Numbered from the stretch's first letter, positions 8,959-20,272 are shown. The stretch: DNA of 21,369 nucleotides from Pelargonium cotyledonis (GCA_036897625.1 JAYMTA010001175.1:1-21369); one strand, 5' to 3'. The notes: generated from the letters alone by a model not told the origin. Numbers and translations: made by a program.

Positions 8959-11900
8959 CTACTGAAGACAATTCCGAAAGAAACGAACTCCCTGTTGCAT
9001 CCAAATATATATAAATGACATTATGAAACCGAATTTAAACGGAGTGGAAATGAAAATAGAAGGTTGAAAAGGCGTACTTGCAAGGCAAACATAACATCAG
9101 CTTCGTCTATATTTAATGTCACTCTTTTCAATTTATCTTCTCGAGCATTGCCTAGTTTAAGAAGCCCCTGCATTTAGAGTATATAGCTCAGTACCATTTT
9201 CTGGGAATGAATCCATACAAATTTCATGGGCGTTGAGGTACTAAGTGTTACCTGGTCATTTAGAACCCTGCACATGCTAGAAAACTCCAGGATCCCGGCT
9301 GGAGGTATATGTACTGATTTGCAGATGTCCATGTAAGATTTGTTTAGCTGCATCCATGTTACAATCTCAGAAACGATTACACATGAACATGTTTATGTTA
9401 AACAATGCTAGGAAGCAAACAAACCTCTCCTACAGTTGTTTCCTTCTTCGATCCACGGAAATACTTCACTACAGAGCATAGAATAATCTGCAGTGATTGA
9501 GTATTGGAAATGAGGACTAGCTATGAGGAGTGTGTTTTACGGACATCAAACATAAGGAACCGTATTTGAGGTAAGCGCCAACTAGTTTACACAACACCAT
9601 AACAAGTTATGCTATATGAATTTTCCCTAGGAAAGTTACCTGCTGATGTTGTGGAAGTGATTGTATAGTGTCCACTGCTGGTGATGCATACGTTTTTGAC
9701 AAAGCAATGGCCATATGATCAATCCTCACCTGTAACAAGTTTCAGAATATGTCAAGAAAGAATTTGTTGTAGTGTGTAGAGCAAATATGCGATTGAGTTA
9801 ATGACTCATATTCCAACCCTTTATTTAGTCAAGTTAGCAAGTTCAGACTGATTCTGTGCACTTACAATATTAATTTCTTGTGTTCTCGCAGCATGATTTG
9901 TTTGTTGATCAAATAAGCCCTTTTCTTCAGATGATATAATCAGATCACCATTCGATTCTTGAAGTTCTGATTGAAGAATCTCAACTGCATTCCTGTGACA
10001 ACATCAAAACATGTCAGATTTTAGTTTGCTCTGTTGTCAATGCCAGTTAGTGAATTGAATTCATGTATATGGAAAAAAATCTGTCAACTTGGGAAAAAAA
10101 ATTATTCAACTTTTTGTATTAAACAGTTTTGTTCACTAAGAAAGTACATTTCATTTGCCATGGATGAATTTTATTTCTCAAAAGATAAAAATTCATTTTG
10201 CATGATTTTTCGTTTCACTTCATTTATAACTTTCCAATCAACAGAGATAGAGATTAGAGACTAAATTAGGAAAAGAAATCCTGAAGAAAATATTTTCCAA
10301 ATATTGACAAAATTAGATTCCAAGCAAGATGAAGAGATGCAATTAAATACTAACCTGCAAACACAGAGAGCTTTCCGCATGTCCCCAGATGCAGCCGCTA
10401 CTCTCTGTCATTTATGCAACAGTCAGTATCTGATGAAGCAAATGAGGAAAATAAAAGATAACTCATCAAATCAAGAGTCTAGCAAATGATTGAGAGCTTA
10501 CTCTTGCACACAGTTCCAATGCCTGAGGATGGAATACTGTGTATGGAAGCGCCTGTCGAAACAAAAACCCTCAGAATAGTAAGAACATGATAAGTTTTGT
10601 TATTTTACATGACCACTTCACAAAAAGCAAAGAATAGGAATTACCGTTAATCTCTCCTTAAGTATCCTGAGGATCTGATCCTTAGAATATGCCCGGAAAG
10701 TTACAACCATTGGTTTGCCTGCCACAGGACACAGAACAATTGAACCAGTCAGTAAGCACCATTACAACCAACACAGAGAAGCCAATTTTTGACACAACAT
10801 ATTATGTTCAACACTATGACAGAAAAGTGGGCTCGGGTCTTGGAACACCAATTATCGTGCAGGCACTTCACTCAGTAGTGCTCAATGACTGCCATGTCTG
10901 GGTGAACAAATACAGCCATTTATGAACATATTAATAACCCATAGAAAATAAGAGCTCTATATGTTGATTAGCTGACTAACTAAGTTCTTCCAAGAAAGCT
11001 AAAAGTAAAGGTACAAGTAAAAAGTCCCACATGCTATAAATACCAAATTTGTTGTTTCTATCAACAGAAAGCTGGGTGAATTTGAATATTTGAAGAACTA
11101 CAAATGTCAAATATAGTTGCTAATATGAAACCAATATTTATGGGGGCAAGATAAGAGGCTATTCAGATGACTGTTTAAGGTGTCTACTGGTCACAGAGTT
11201 TTAACAGAAGTAAATCCTCAAAAGGCTATACCAAGCCTATTAGGCCATGAAAAATGTATTGAGAGGAAAATTATAGATATATTTCTCCAATCATTCAATA
11301 GGATATAGTTATTGTTGATTCTTGATAGCTAAGTTAGAAGCTCACAATTCAATGATTGAAGTCTTGGAAGAAACCGATCAGCTAGGTCTATGGCATTTGC
11401 TATTCCTGCAATACCAAAGACTTAATGAGAACTCCATATTATTACATTAACGACATATATGATAATAAATTAAAAATCTGAAGCATCACCTATTAGTATA
11501 CACTTGGAGAAAGGCAAAGTTGTGAGCATGAATAAATCATGAAGAACAGCTCCATCTCTGGTGATAAGATAATCCAACTCATCTGCAATTATTAACCTGT
11601 TCAAACAAAATTTAGATGAGTTGAGCCATTCTTCTAAATTCTAGTAAGTGAAAGGTATCTTGGAATGTCACTACACATGGGAGAGAAAGTGTTCTTACGT
11701 CATCTTCATGTCATTTGACAGTGACTTTTGAGAATACAAGTTCTGAAGAAGTTGTAGAGGTGAAGCAGAGCCATTTAGTTTCTTTTGTGGTTGGTTCCTA
11801 CCAAGTATCTACAGAGATAAACAGTGTAAGCATATTTGTCATCAGAGTAGTAAATACTAAATACCATTAGAAACTTCGTATATCAGTACCTTGCTGAAAA

Positions 11901-13086
11901 TTTCAGATGTCTTTGTTAGAGAAGTACAGTTTAAGGTCAATACATCTGGCAGCTCAAAACCCGCCTGATTGAGGAAAAGATAAAAAGAACTGAGCATTGG
12001 TCTTAAGGAACAAAACAATAACATGTCCTTGTAACATTAGAAAAAAACTCATCAAGTTTTATATCATTAAGTAATTTCCTCTCATGTTAGGAAACTTGAG
12101 TGCCTATATTAACAACATGAAACCAATTTTTGCAATCTAGTTCTCTATCAAAAATCATCATATTGAAACTATCACATAAGTTTACAATCTAGTTAATTTG
12201 GTTAAATCATTGCCTAATTTATCCCTAGAAACCCTGAAAAACAACAGGACAAACTCATAATTCATCAGAAACAGATAAGCAACATTACCTCGCATACCCG
12301 GTCAGCTAATTGCTGTTTCAATTTCTCCATGGACAATGATTTACCGGTCCCTGGACAGCCACATGCATATAAACTCCCAGCCTTCTTCTGTTCAATACAG
12401 GCCTTACAAAACTCCAGAATCCGTTGCTGTTCATCTTCTCGGCAAACAACAGTGGACGTTGCTGTGGATACATGCAATGCCTCAGTTACTGCATTTATCT
12501 GCTCCATATCTGCACAAAAATTGCTTAATTAAATTCAACAGACATAATAATCTCACGACCATATCACAAATCAAATCTACCTCTAGGATTCCACTGTGTT
12601 TTAGTAGTCAAACAATCTGCCGAACTCTTCACAGGAGACTTGCATGATTTGGTGAGTTTCTCAGAAGAATCTTTCTCGATTTCCTGCATCAATGAGAAAT
12701 TAAGCTAACCAGCGCTCAATTGCTATTGCTAAATACGCGCACAAAAATGAAAATTCCATTTTAAATCAAAGAATCTTAAGCATATAATTAGAAATATATA
12801 GAGAAGACACTAAACCGCAAAGATTAATAGCTACAGTCTTTAGAGTAGAATAACTCACAGTAACAGAAACTTTGGGACTGGAACTGATACTCCGGCGAGA
12901 GGATTTCAATCTGATCGGAGAAGCGATAAAGCTCTCCTGCGTCTCCATTGAATCAGATCTCAATTTCCGCTTCCGACTAGTGACATCGCCATTAGATCGG
13001 CAGATCTCAGATTTACCGGCGTCGATCTGCTTGAATCCAATCCCGCCGGCCGTCAGGGACGAGCTGCGTCTGGCTATGGCAGGCAT
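8959..13086 (-). CDS. CDC6: CDC6 DNA replication licensing factor, 16 exons
   Basis: CDC6 is the AAA+ ATPase that works with ORC and CDT1 to load the MCM helicase at origins in the nucleus. Exons: 12859-13086, 12581-12683, 12289-12509, 11890-11964, 11699-11808, 11490-11596, 11346-11405, 10645-10718, 10502-10552, 10355-10404, 9866-9992, 9640-9729, 9425-9487, 9252-9347, 9078-9167, 8959-8991. All introns are GT-AG and frames join, giving 525 aa, near the plant CDC6 length. The N-terminus has a basic NLS (RKRKLR, 38-43), an RxL-like docking motif within it, and CDK sites SPIR (56) and SPVK (92). Walker A is GCPGTGKS (161-168), Walker B LIIADELD (DE at 251-252), a sensor 1 region GIANAID (282-288), and sensor 2 in SGDMRKAL (Arg353). 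A winged-helix region follows (about 403-515), ending FFRNCLQ. The many GCPGTGKSLSMEK-type identities separate it from ORC1. The Met at 13086 gives the MPAIA start seen in plant CDC6. Confidence 0.95.
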
Positions 13087-13211
13087 TCTTCAAAATCGCG
13101 TTAGATCGAAGTGTGTTGTGCTTCGATTCCGACAAAAACTGGTTCGGCGAGAGATTGAGGAAGAGACGGTGAGAGGATTTGGGAGAAAATTGAGATATAG
13201 ACATTGTTTAA

Positions 13212-13219
13212 GCGGGAAA
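13212..13219 (-). promoter_or_regulatory. E2F-type site upstream of CDC6
   Basis: GCGGGAAA on the plus strand (TTTCCCGC on the gene strand) is a perfect E2F consensus (TTTSSCGC), about 125 bases upstream of the CDC6 ATG. Plant CDC6 genes are known E2F/DP targets with a peak at G1/S, which makes this site credible. Confidence 0.75.
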
Positions 13220-13240
13220 TGAAAAACGTAGCATGCTCAC

Positions 13241-13248
13241 TTCCCGCC
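13241..13248 (+). promoter_or_regulatory. Second E2F-like site upstream of CDC6
   Basis: TTCCCGCC, in opposite orientation to the first site and 29 bases further upstream, is a near-consensus E2F motif. The pair forms an inverted arrangement in the CDC6 proximal promoter. Confidence 0.6.
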
Positions 13249-13291
13249 ATATCAAACTCTGTCGATACTAAAAATGGTTCCGTACATTATA

Positions 13292-13385
13292 TGGGCTTTG
13301 CAGCATCAATGTATGGGCCTAAGGCAAAGGTTGAAAACTGCATTTGAGCCCATTGAAAATCGAAATGGGCCCAAATAATGGCCCA
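13292..13385. promoter_or_regulatory. Cluster of site II (TGGGCY) motifs
   Basis: TGGGCT at 13292, TGGGCC at 13314, AGCCCA at 13347, TGGGCC at 13366 (TGGGCCCA, both strands) and GGCCCA at 13380 lie within 94 bases. Site II elements bind TCP factors and are typical of plant promoters active in dividing cells (PCNA, ribosomal proteins). Their place upstream of CDC6 fits that role. Confidence 0.6.
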
Positions 13386-13399
13386 GTCCACTCACGCAA

Positions 13400-14860
13400 A
13401 ATCAGTCCAGTCCAGCTTGAAGATTGATTCTACTCGGTCCATTCTTTGATCCATTTCTTAGAAAGAATTCTGTCTCAACTGGTCCTAGAAGTTAGAACGA
13501 TGTCAAGCAAAAACTCAATTTACATTTAGCATTCGTTCGAAAAAAATTGTGCACAAATAGAAATCAAGAACGATTTTTCGTGCTTGAGTTGTGAGGTTTT
13601 GGTCATGAGAGTGAGTTTATCGTGAAAGTTCTGTCCTCGCTCTAAGTCGTTGAATTTGAATTATTGTTGAATAAGTTGTGTTAACATGTGTTACTAGTTG
13701 GTGAAATTCAAGGTTACACCACTTTTTGCGCAAAATTATAATGAGAATATAAAACACATGAAATAGATAGAAAAAATCATGAATGAATGGTTTAGATGAA
13801 TGTAGGGGACAACATGGTCAACTACATCACATAAGTCATTGGAAATGAGCTATGAAGATATGATATTTTAGAAGCTCTAGTGGTTGTGGTCAATGCCTTA
13901 ATGTTGTGGTTACATGTGACCATTGTGTAACAAAATTACAACCAAATGAATAGTTTCCTATTCTTGACCATTCATCACACATCTCACTAAAATTGGAGCG
14001 AACATTGAGGTGGCGGAGCATTTTTTTTTTGTTTGTTTCTTACGTACTCTCATTGTCATAAAATAAAAATAATATAATTATTTATTACATAAATATTGTT
14101 GGTAGTTCATACATAATTGCTACTTTCAAATTAAAAATATAAAAATACACTTATTTTGAAGAATAGAATATACAAATAAAACAAGACAGTAACAATGGGA
14201 CGGAATGAGTATATGTATAGGACGAGAATGAGTTGTTGTTTGAGTACTAACAATGAGTTGTTTTGAAAAGATATCATTTGTACGATGAGAAATGAAAAGA
14301 ATGACTATTTTTAATAGTTATAGCTAAAGCAATTATTTTTTAAATAACATAAAGAAGAACAACAACTACAATGGATGTGTTGAAGTTAAAAAATAATATT
14401 ATTAAGCTAAATAAATATCGTTAGCTAGAACGAGTCAACAATTATAACATTGGTATCTCACACGATGTATTACTTATATTAGTTCAAATGAATTTGTGAA
14501 CTCGTTATTTGTTACATATGAATGATATGAATTTTGTGTATATTTGAATAGCAACTACTAGCAAATTGCTTTGGTTGGACTGAGTTGGGTATGAGAAATG
14601 GAATCAAATAGTGGTGAGCCGTGGGCCTCCCATTAAAACGACCCTACAGTGACTGAAAACGACCACTTGCATGTTGAAAGAAAGTAGAAACTTGAATATG
14701 ATGAAGTGGACCACGCCGAGCACTCACGTCACTTAGATATTTCTCTCTGTCGAATTACTAAAATATCCTCGTCTCTCTCGATGCTTCCATGCATTGCGAA
14801 CCCAAACAATCAACCTGGAGAGAAGAAAAAAACACACACGAGATATAAATGACAGAAACT
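13400..14860. other. Intergenic DNA without a recognised gene
   Basis: AT-rich sequence upstream of the CDC6 promoter. No open frame with codon structure, RNA gene or complete element was recognised. The stretch 14620-14830 (for example CCCATTAAAACGACCC and GGAGAGAAGAAAAAAACAC) is less AT-rich and looks promoter- or leader-like, but no coding sequence follows it on either strand. Confidence 0.5.
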
Positions 14861-14864
14861 AATA

Positions 14865-15091
14865 CTCCCTCCGTGTCAAAATGAGTTTCTTGTTTCTATT
14901 TTTATGTTATTATATTAGTGTTCTTCCTATATTACTCTTATCACTTATGCATATGGACAAATCTGCACATGGATGCACATGAGTGTAGGTGGAAAAAGTG
15001 AGGGTTATATTGAAAACATACTCAATTATCTTGTAATTCTTAATTTTTACAAAAAATGAAAACAAAACACTCATTTTGAAAACGGATGAAA
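14865..15091. mobile_element. Stowaway-type MITE, copy 1
   Basis: A 227-bp element starts CTCCCTCCGTGTCAAAATGAG and ends, read in reverse complement, TTTCATCCGTTTTCAAAATGAG, giving the inverted CTCCCTCCGT-type termini of Stowaway (Tc1/mariner-derived) elements. It is flanked by TA dinucleotides (14863-14864 and 15092-15093). It is non-coding and closely related to the copy at 17114-17380. Confidence 0.82.
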
Positions 15092-15093
15092 TA

Positions 15094-15161
15094 TAATAAT
15101 AATAATAATATCTTGAACCTTGATGTGTAATATGTATGCAATTCTTCTTCTTCTTCTTCTT
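15094..15161. repeat. Two trinucleotide microsatellites
   Basis: An (AAT)n run occupies about 15094-15111, directly against the MITE's right flank, and a (TTC)n run occupies about 15143-15161. Both are simple repeats in non-coding DNA. Confidence 0.9.
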
Positions 15162-15164
15162 TTC

Positions 15165-17110
15165 CTATAAATTATAATACGCTTGACAATTCAAGTCTCA
15201 ACCGAAATATATTAATGGAATGAAATAAGTGTAAAAAAATGAAAAAAGTGTATTTAAATTTATAATTGTGTCTTATTTTCTTAAATCTAGCAAAACACGC
15301 TTGCAATTATTGGAATTGTCAGGTGAAATATGTTGTGTCCTGACATACTATCGTTTCATGTTAGCCCGACTTATTTAGCTAGCTATTTGTATTCTGTGTT
15401 TCGATGCGATTACTAGATATGTTGTGTTCGCGTGCTCACTTATCACATCATCAATCTTTAACATGCATGGTACAAACACATAAATTGCCAGCTCTGAAAT
15501 ATACATATCCAAGTTGGTTCATTGAATTGTTAACAAAAATCTTTGTGTGGGTCAAGATGGTAAATTGGTTATTCTAAAGAAACAAACACAACATGAATTA
15601 AATTCAAGGAAGATAAGAGTTGTCAATGGCTTTTTTGCATTTGGAAGGATGGAATGGAGAGAAGAGAAGGAGATTAGAGATTAGAAGATAAGAAGATTGG
15701 CGTGGCATTGGCTATTGCACGTCTTCGTCGGATCCGAATCCAAATAGTATAGAGCTCAAATAAAATATATATATCCCCAATAATATTTATTTCCAATGTG
15801 AATGCCAACAAATTCATTAGTCTCATACTCGACCCTTCACAATCTCTTCTCCTTTACAAGCTAGGTTACAAAAATAGTGAGCTAAAAATATTTCCCACCT
15901 TCTATACTTTTCATAAATATTTTGGAACCCCAGCTTCATATTATCCATAGCTTCTAAAATAATTATAAAAGATATGGTTGGCTACATATCTTCAAAATAA
16001 TTGGCATGCCTATTTTCAACTAAATCATGGATTTTGAGCCCATAATCTTTTTAATTTTATAGGTTGAGAAAGAGTGAGTGGATGCTTTCTTCTTAATGAG
16101 ACGACATAAGATTTTGTTAATATTATTTTAAAATAACAAATATTACTTTTTCAGTTCAGTCCATTTTAACTTAGTGTAACCTTTTATTCATTTGACTTGA
16201 TCTACGGTTAACACGATTCACTCCCCAATTCATTTAGTTTCAATTTTCACACATGAGTTCAACGCATTTGAAAGTTCTTTAAGGTTTATCATCCATCACA
16301 CAATCATTGAGTTTATCTTATAAATATCATATTTGAATGCTAAAGTATTCATTATGCACCATTGTGGTTATATGATTTGATACACCCAATACATGCTTTT
16401 ACTCTCACATTAGCTGCGAATTGTAATACAACACATTGAGTTTCACTTTAAACATCTTTAATAGAGGACAGCTCACAATAAAAACAAACGAAAATGTAGG
16501 CATCGAATCTTCAACTAGTTTTAAGGGACATCAACAAACTATTTAGATAGAGGTGAAAAACAATGCACCACTAGCCTTCAATAATTGTTGAGATCGAATA
16601 ATTGAACATGTAGCGTGTTTAATTTCCGCCCTAGCAAATTACTTCAATTGAAAAATACTCGAGTTATATCTCAACCTCAATAATTGCTTTGCAATGAAAA
16701 CATGACAATGAATATTACGAACTAAAGAAATGAAAATGAAATGTGGTAACAAAATTGGATGATGATGACATGGTTGATTTGGTGCAACATGGCATTGTTA
16801 AACTAAAGTGTTAAGTCTGTTAGGTGCATATCACATGTGAAAGTAATTAGCTCACATGTCACAGCCCCAAAGCCATGATCAACCAGCACAGGCATGGACA
16901 ATGAGTGGTGGTTAAATATTAATTACTGCCTAAATATCACAATTTAATATTATTATTTTTTTCATATATTCAATATTGGATTGTCTTTTTAGCATGTGGT
17001 ATATTTTCCTTTGCTTGTCCATTCATATCCAAAAAGTGATTATCAAGCTATGTTTTACCACATTGGGAGAGCTCACCCACAAGTGAACGGGAGAAAACAT
17101 GTTATAAAAG
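15165..17110. other. Gene-poor intergenic DNA
   Basis: No gene or RNA was recognised. A purine-rich patch lies at 15645-15690 (GGAATGGAGAGAAGAGAAGG type). A weak inverted repeat lies at 16579-16688 (CAATAATTGTTGAGAT against ATCTCAACCTCAATAATTG). The sequence at 15290-15480 has ACACG/TTGTGTT wording like that in RPP0 intron 4 (7780-8030) and may be an old dispersed repeat. Confidence 0.45.
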
Positions 17111-17113
17111 ATA

Positions 17114-17380
17114 CTCCATCTGTCTTAAAATGAGTCTCTTATTTGTTTAAATTTTTTTTGTCTTAAAATGAGTATCTCGTTTTTATTTTTATGTTATTAT
17201 ACCATTGTTCTTCCCATATTATCCTTATCACTTATGCACATGGGTAAATCTGCACATGGGGTGCATATGGAGTGTGGGTGAAAAAAGTGAGGGTTATATT
17301 AGAAACACACTTAATTATCTTGTAATTCTTAATTTTTGCAAAAAAATGGAAACAAAACACTTATTTTGGGACGGAATGAA
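17114..17380. mobile_element. Stowaway-type MITE, copy 2, with duplicated left terminus
   Basis: A 267-bp relative of the element at 14865-15091, flanked by TA (17112-17113 and 17381-17382). Shared blocks include TTTTTATGTTATTATA, CACTTATGCA.ATGG and GTGAGGGTTATATT. It is about 40 bases longer because the left end is present twice: CTTAAAATGAGTCTC (from 17124) and CTTAAAATGAGTATC (from 17162). Confidence 0.8.
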
Positions 17381-17721
17381 TATGTAATTATGTGAATTTT
17401 TCAAGTGTATTGAAAAAACAGACACCTACATCACAAAATTATAATAAATTAGTTAACGCATAATGTGAAAACATGTATATCTAAACACGATATTGATATA
17501 TAATCTACTTGCATCAACTATACAATGTTTTTTTTTATCAATAAAATCAAAACAAATTTCAGTTGTAACACTATCGCTTGGAGTTTGGACTATTATAGTA
17601 ATCAACAATTGAAAAATCAAGAGCAAAATTGTGAGCGGATTATCCAAGAGCTTGCGAGAGTGGTGCAAGAGCCCCTCGAACTCTTGATTATTAGTCGATT
17701 GAATCGAACAACTCGTACTCT

Positions 17722-17737
17722 CAATAATAATAATAAT
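17722..17737 (+). repeat. Short (AAT)n microsatellite
   Basis: CAATAATAATAATAATCAA contains five AAT-type units. The surrounding open frames on both strands owe part of their length to this run. Confidence 0.85.
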
Positions 17738-17835
17738 CAATGTAGAGTGGTTTGATTGATTAAAAAGGAGATGATTGAAGTGGGTGGAGCCAGGACATTG
17801 ACTTGCAAGTGCAACTACGTGGCTCATGGTTGGTA

Positions 17836-17903
17836 TACAAATGTGTGAACGCTGCTTTCTGCAAAGCAGCGTTTCTCTCTTTCTTTCTTTTACAAATGTG
17901 TGA
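17836..17903. repeat. Perfect hairpin cassette between 13-bp direct repeats
   Basis: TACAAATGTGTGA occurs at 17836-17848 and 17891-17903. Between them is a 42-bp block with a perfect 11-bp inverted repeat, AACGCTGCTTT (17848-17858) and AAAGCAGCGTT (17863-17873), with a 4-base loop CTGC, followed by a pyrimidine tract TTCTCTCTTTCTTTCTTTT. The layout resembles a tiny insertion with a target duplication, though tandem slippage is possible. No known element was recognised. Confidence 0.7.
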
Positions 17904-17909
17904 CCACTA

Positions 17910-19960
17910 AACTCGATCTCTAACACTGCCACTGTTGTGTTGCTCTCCTATTGCTCCCTACACCATGATTGAGAGCATTTGTTGTTTAATTATTTACCTC
18001 TGTTTTGTTTACATTTCTCACTTCATTTTCACGTCATTTGATCCATATATGAAAGCAATGGTTATTTTAGATTCGATTACGGGTTCATATATAACTGTTG
18101 GACCCCTTATAGTTTACGTATTTTTTAGTTGATATTTTCAAAAAATTTACGTTAACTTTAATGTATTTTTTAATGTTGAATCTGTAAGTCCGATCCGAAT
18201 CAATGTCCAACTCTAATAGTCACTATTTTTTATATATATTTTTAATACTAATTGTCACCCTTGAGTATTGAATGAACTAACAAATATTGATCAATCAAAA
18301 TCGTGTTAAAAATTGACACATATTTATAGTTAATTAATGGGTTGTGTGTTGACTTCATTTATTTATTCGGCAACAAACGTTTATGTCTACTACTATAATT
18401 TTGAAACTATAAATAGTATAGCTGTACTTGCACTGACAATTTGTAATTATTATGTAGTGTTAACGAATTTTCTTCACCATCAAGACACTCTTGGGGTCCC
18501 TAGGTTTTGATTTCGTACTTCCTTGTTTTACTTGTAAAACAATTAATTCTTATTTGAAATTGAATTCATTAAAGTGTTTGAATTTATTTATGACGGCTTA
18601 ATTATACATCTTTTATTGACAAAATTCAGCATAAACTGATGCATATATAATGTCCAACCCACGTTCAACATGATCTGATTCATAGTCCACCAAATGATTC
18701 AGTTTAGCAACAAGCTGAACTCATTTGGATACAAAAGTTTGTATTTAACGTATGTAGTTTTTGTATTATTTTCAATTTTCACCGATCAAAATTTGGGAGC
18801 TACGACCATATATACTCTTTAAGGGTTGAGCTAGAAATCATTATCACACATTCACGTATTTGTGAATTATATTTTGTTATTAAACCAAAATCACTCTTTC
18901 TCACCATATAAATAAATTATCGAGCGAATCGCGTAATTAGATCCAACAATATTTAACACGTGTTCTCCATTGTATAAGCACAGAGCTATTGTAGATATGC
19001 AGTTTAATCATTACATTTTTCATTTATTTTTAATCTACTCCAACCCAGCATAGTGAAACTTTTCACAATTTTCATATCCACTTCGTCTTCTCTTCTTACG
19101 ACTTTCTACAATGGGTGGATCCCATTTTCAATTTATGTGAGAAAATTTGTCATGAAATTGAAGTATTACACGTGTGAGTGAATTATCTGCACACCTTAAA
19201 AATAATTTTGACACGAAAAATTATTTTATTAACAAATTAATCGTCAAGTGTAAAATATTCTGAACCAATCGTACGTTCTAAATATTCATAGAATAAATCG
19301 AGGTAAATCACACGTGTATATCATATTATTATTTACTTAAATTTGATTTTGAACCCAAAAAAAAATAAATTATATCACTTATATTATCACAACACTTATT
19401 ACTTAAATTCTCATTGCAAAAACAGTTGACCAAACCATTTATTTCCTTTATATTGCAAAAAATATACCATATATAAACCGAGCTTTCCATTTTGACACAG
19501 AGAAATGGTTAATAAAATTATGGAATCTTCCGTCACTAAAAAAGGCAAAGGTGAATTTATTATTTAAAAAAAAAGAAATTGAAGTGATAACGACACGTGT
19601 CAATTCTGGAACATTAAAGTCGGTGATTTCACGTTTTATACCAAAAAAATCAGCATGACCCAACACGTGTCACGTTCTCAGAGGAGTGATCAGATCCACG
19701 TACATTCGTGAATCTAGCCGCGTCGAACTGGAAATATACTCATTTATGGAAATAAACCAGTATCGGTGAAAAAGGCACCTGAAACGGTACCAGAAAAACT
19801 GGAAACTTCGGGTCAAGTGACTGGTAACCGGCAGTTCCGGTTCCTGTACTGTACACGGACTCAGTTTTGTACCAGGCGATACTTTCTATATTAAAAATTC
19901 AATTATTTAAATATTTCGCTTGATATTTTCGCATGAACGAGCCAAAGAAGTTCATTTTTT
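17910..19960. other. Intergenic DNA upstream of the right-hand gene
   Basis: AT-rich and without supported genes. The frame at 17935-18132 (65 codons, hydrophobic) has no recognisable relative. A TATAAATA-like sequence at about 18408-18416 has no gene downstream. The last kilobase holds several G-box cores and is probably the distal promoter of the gene starting at 20433. Confidence 0.5.
18957..19669. promoter_or_regulatory. Five G-box (CACGTG) cores
   Basis: CACGTG lies at 18957-18962 (in palindromic AACACGTGTT), 19169-19174, 19311-19316, 19594-19599 (in palindromic GACACGTGTC) and 19664-19669. Several are followed by T or TC, matching ABRE/G-box sites bound by bZIP and bHLH factors. They lie roughly 0.3-1.0 kb upstream of the predicted start of transcription of the right-hand gene. 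Confidence 0.55.
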
Positions 19961-19967
19961 TCGTATG

Positions 19968-19973
19968 TATATA
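19968..19973 (+). promoter_or_regulatory. Possible TATA box of the right-hand gene
   Basis: GTATATATAC sits about 465 bases upstream of the ATG at 20433. With the predicted 5'UTR intron removed, it would give a leader of roughly 265-270 bases, reasonable for a plant gene with a leader intron. Confidence 0.4.
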
Positions 19974-20106
19974 TACGAATAGGAGCTCATGCTCTCTCTC
20001 TACCTGATAAAAGTGAAGCTCCGGTGGTTCTTCACTTTGGGCTCGCCGGGAACTTTCGCCGGATAGTTATAAAAAAAAAATCCTTAGAAATACAAGTTTT
20101 ATCTCT

Positions 20107-20272
20107 GTAAGTTCATCAATTTATTTTTGTTTCAATTTTTGCACCATTTTTAGCGTTCTTGAGGTAAATTTTGCATTTCAAAACCATTTTTTATAAATCT
20201 CTTTTGTTTTCTTGGGATGAGTCGGTTAGATTTAATTTCGCCTAATTGTGTTGGTTTTGTTGAATTTTTCAG
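20107..20272 (+). other. Predicted 5'UTR intron of the right-hand gene
   Basis: A strong donor, CTCT|GTAAGT, is followed after 166 bases by a T-rich tract and the acceptor TTGAATTTTTCAG|GTTC. The downstream leader exon (20273-20432) contains no ATG, so splicing would give a clean leader into the start codon at 20433. Inferred from signals only. Confidence 0.55.

Noticed and set aside
12265..12507. A stand-alone AAA+ gene suggested by the Walker A open frame
   Set aside because: It is exon 3 of CDC6 joined by clear GT-AG introns to the other fifteen exons; ORC1 was also considered but the N-terminus and motif context fit CDC6.
16579..16688. Imperfect inverted repeat as a possible microRNA precursor or MITE
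   Set aside because: The arms are short and imperfect with a long spacer, there is no target duplication and no known microRNA sequence.
17453..17932. A 159-codon open frame on the minus strand
   Set aside because: It includes the AAT microsatellite as a poly-Ile run, has no recognisable domain, and AT-rich composition like its flanks; the sequence on the opposite strand is equally open.
17935..18132. A 65-codon hydrophobic open frame
   Set aside because: Hydrophobicity follows from T-rich DNA; there is no similarity, no clear promoter and no coding signature.
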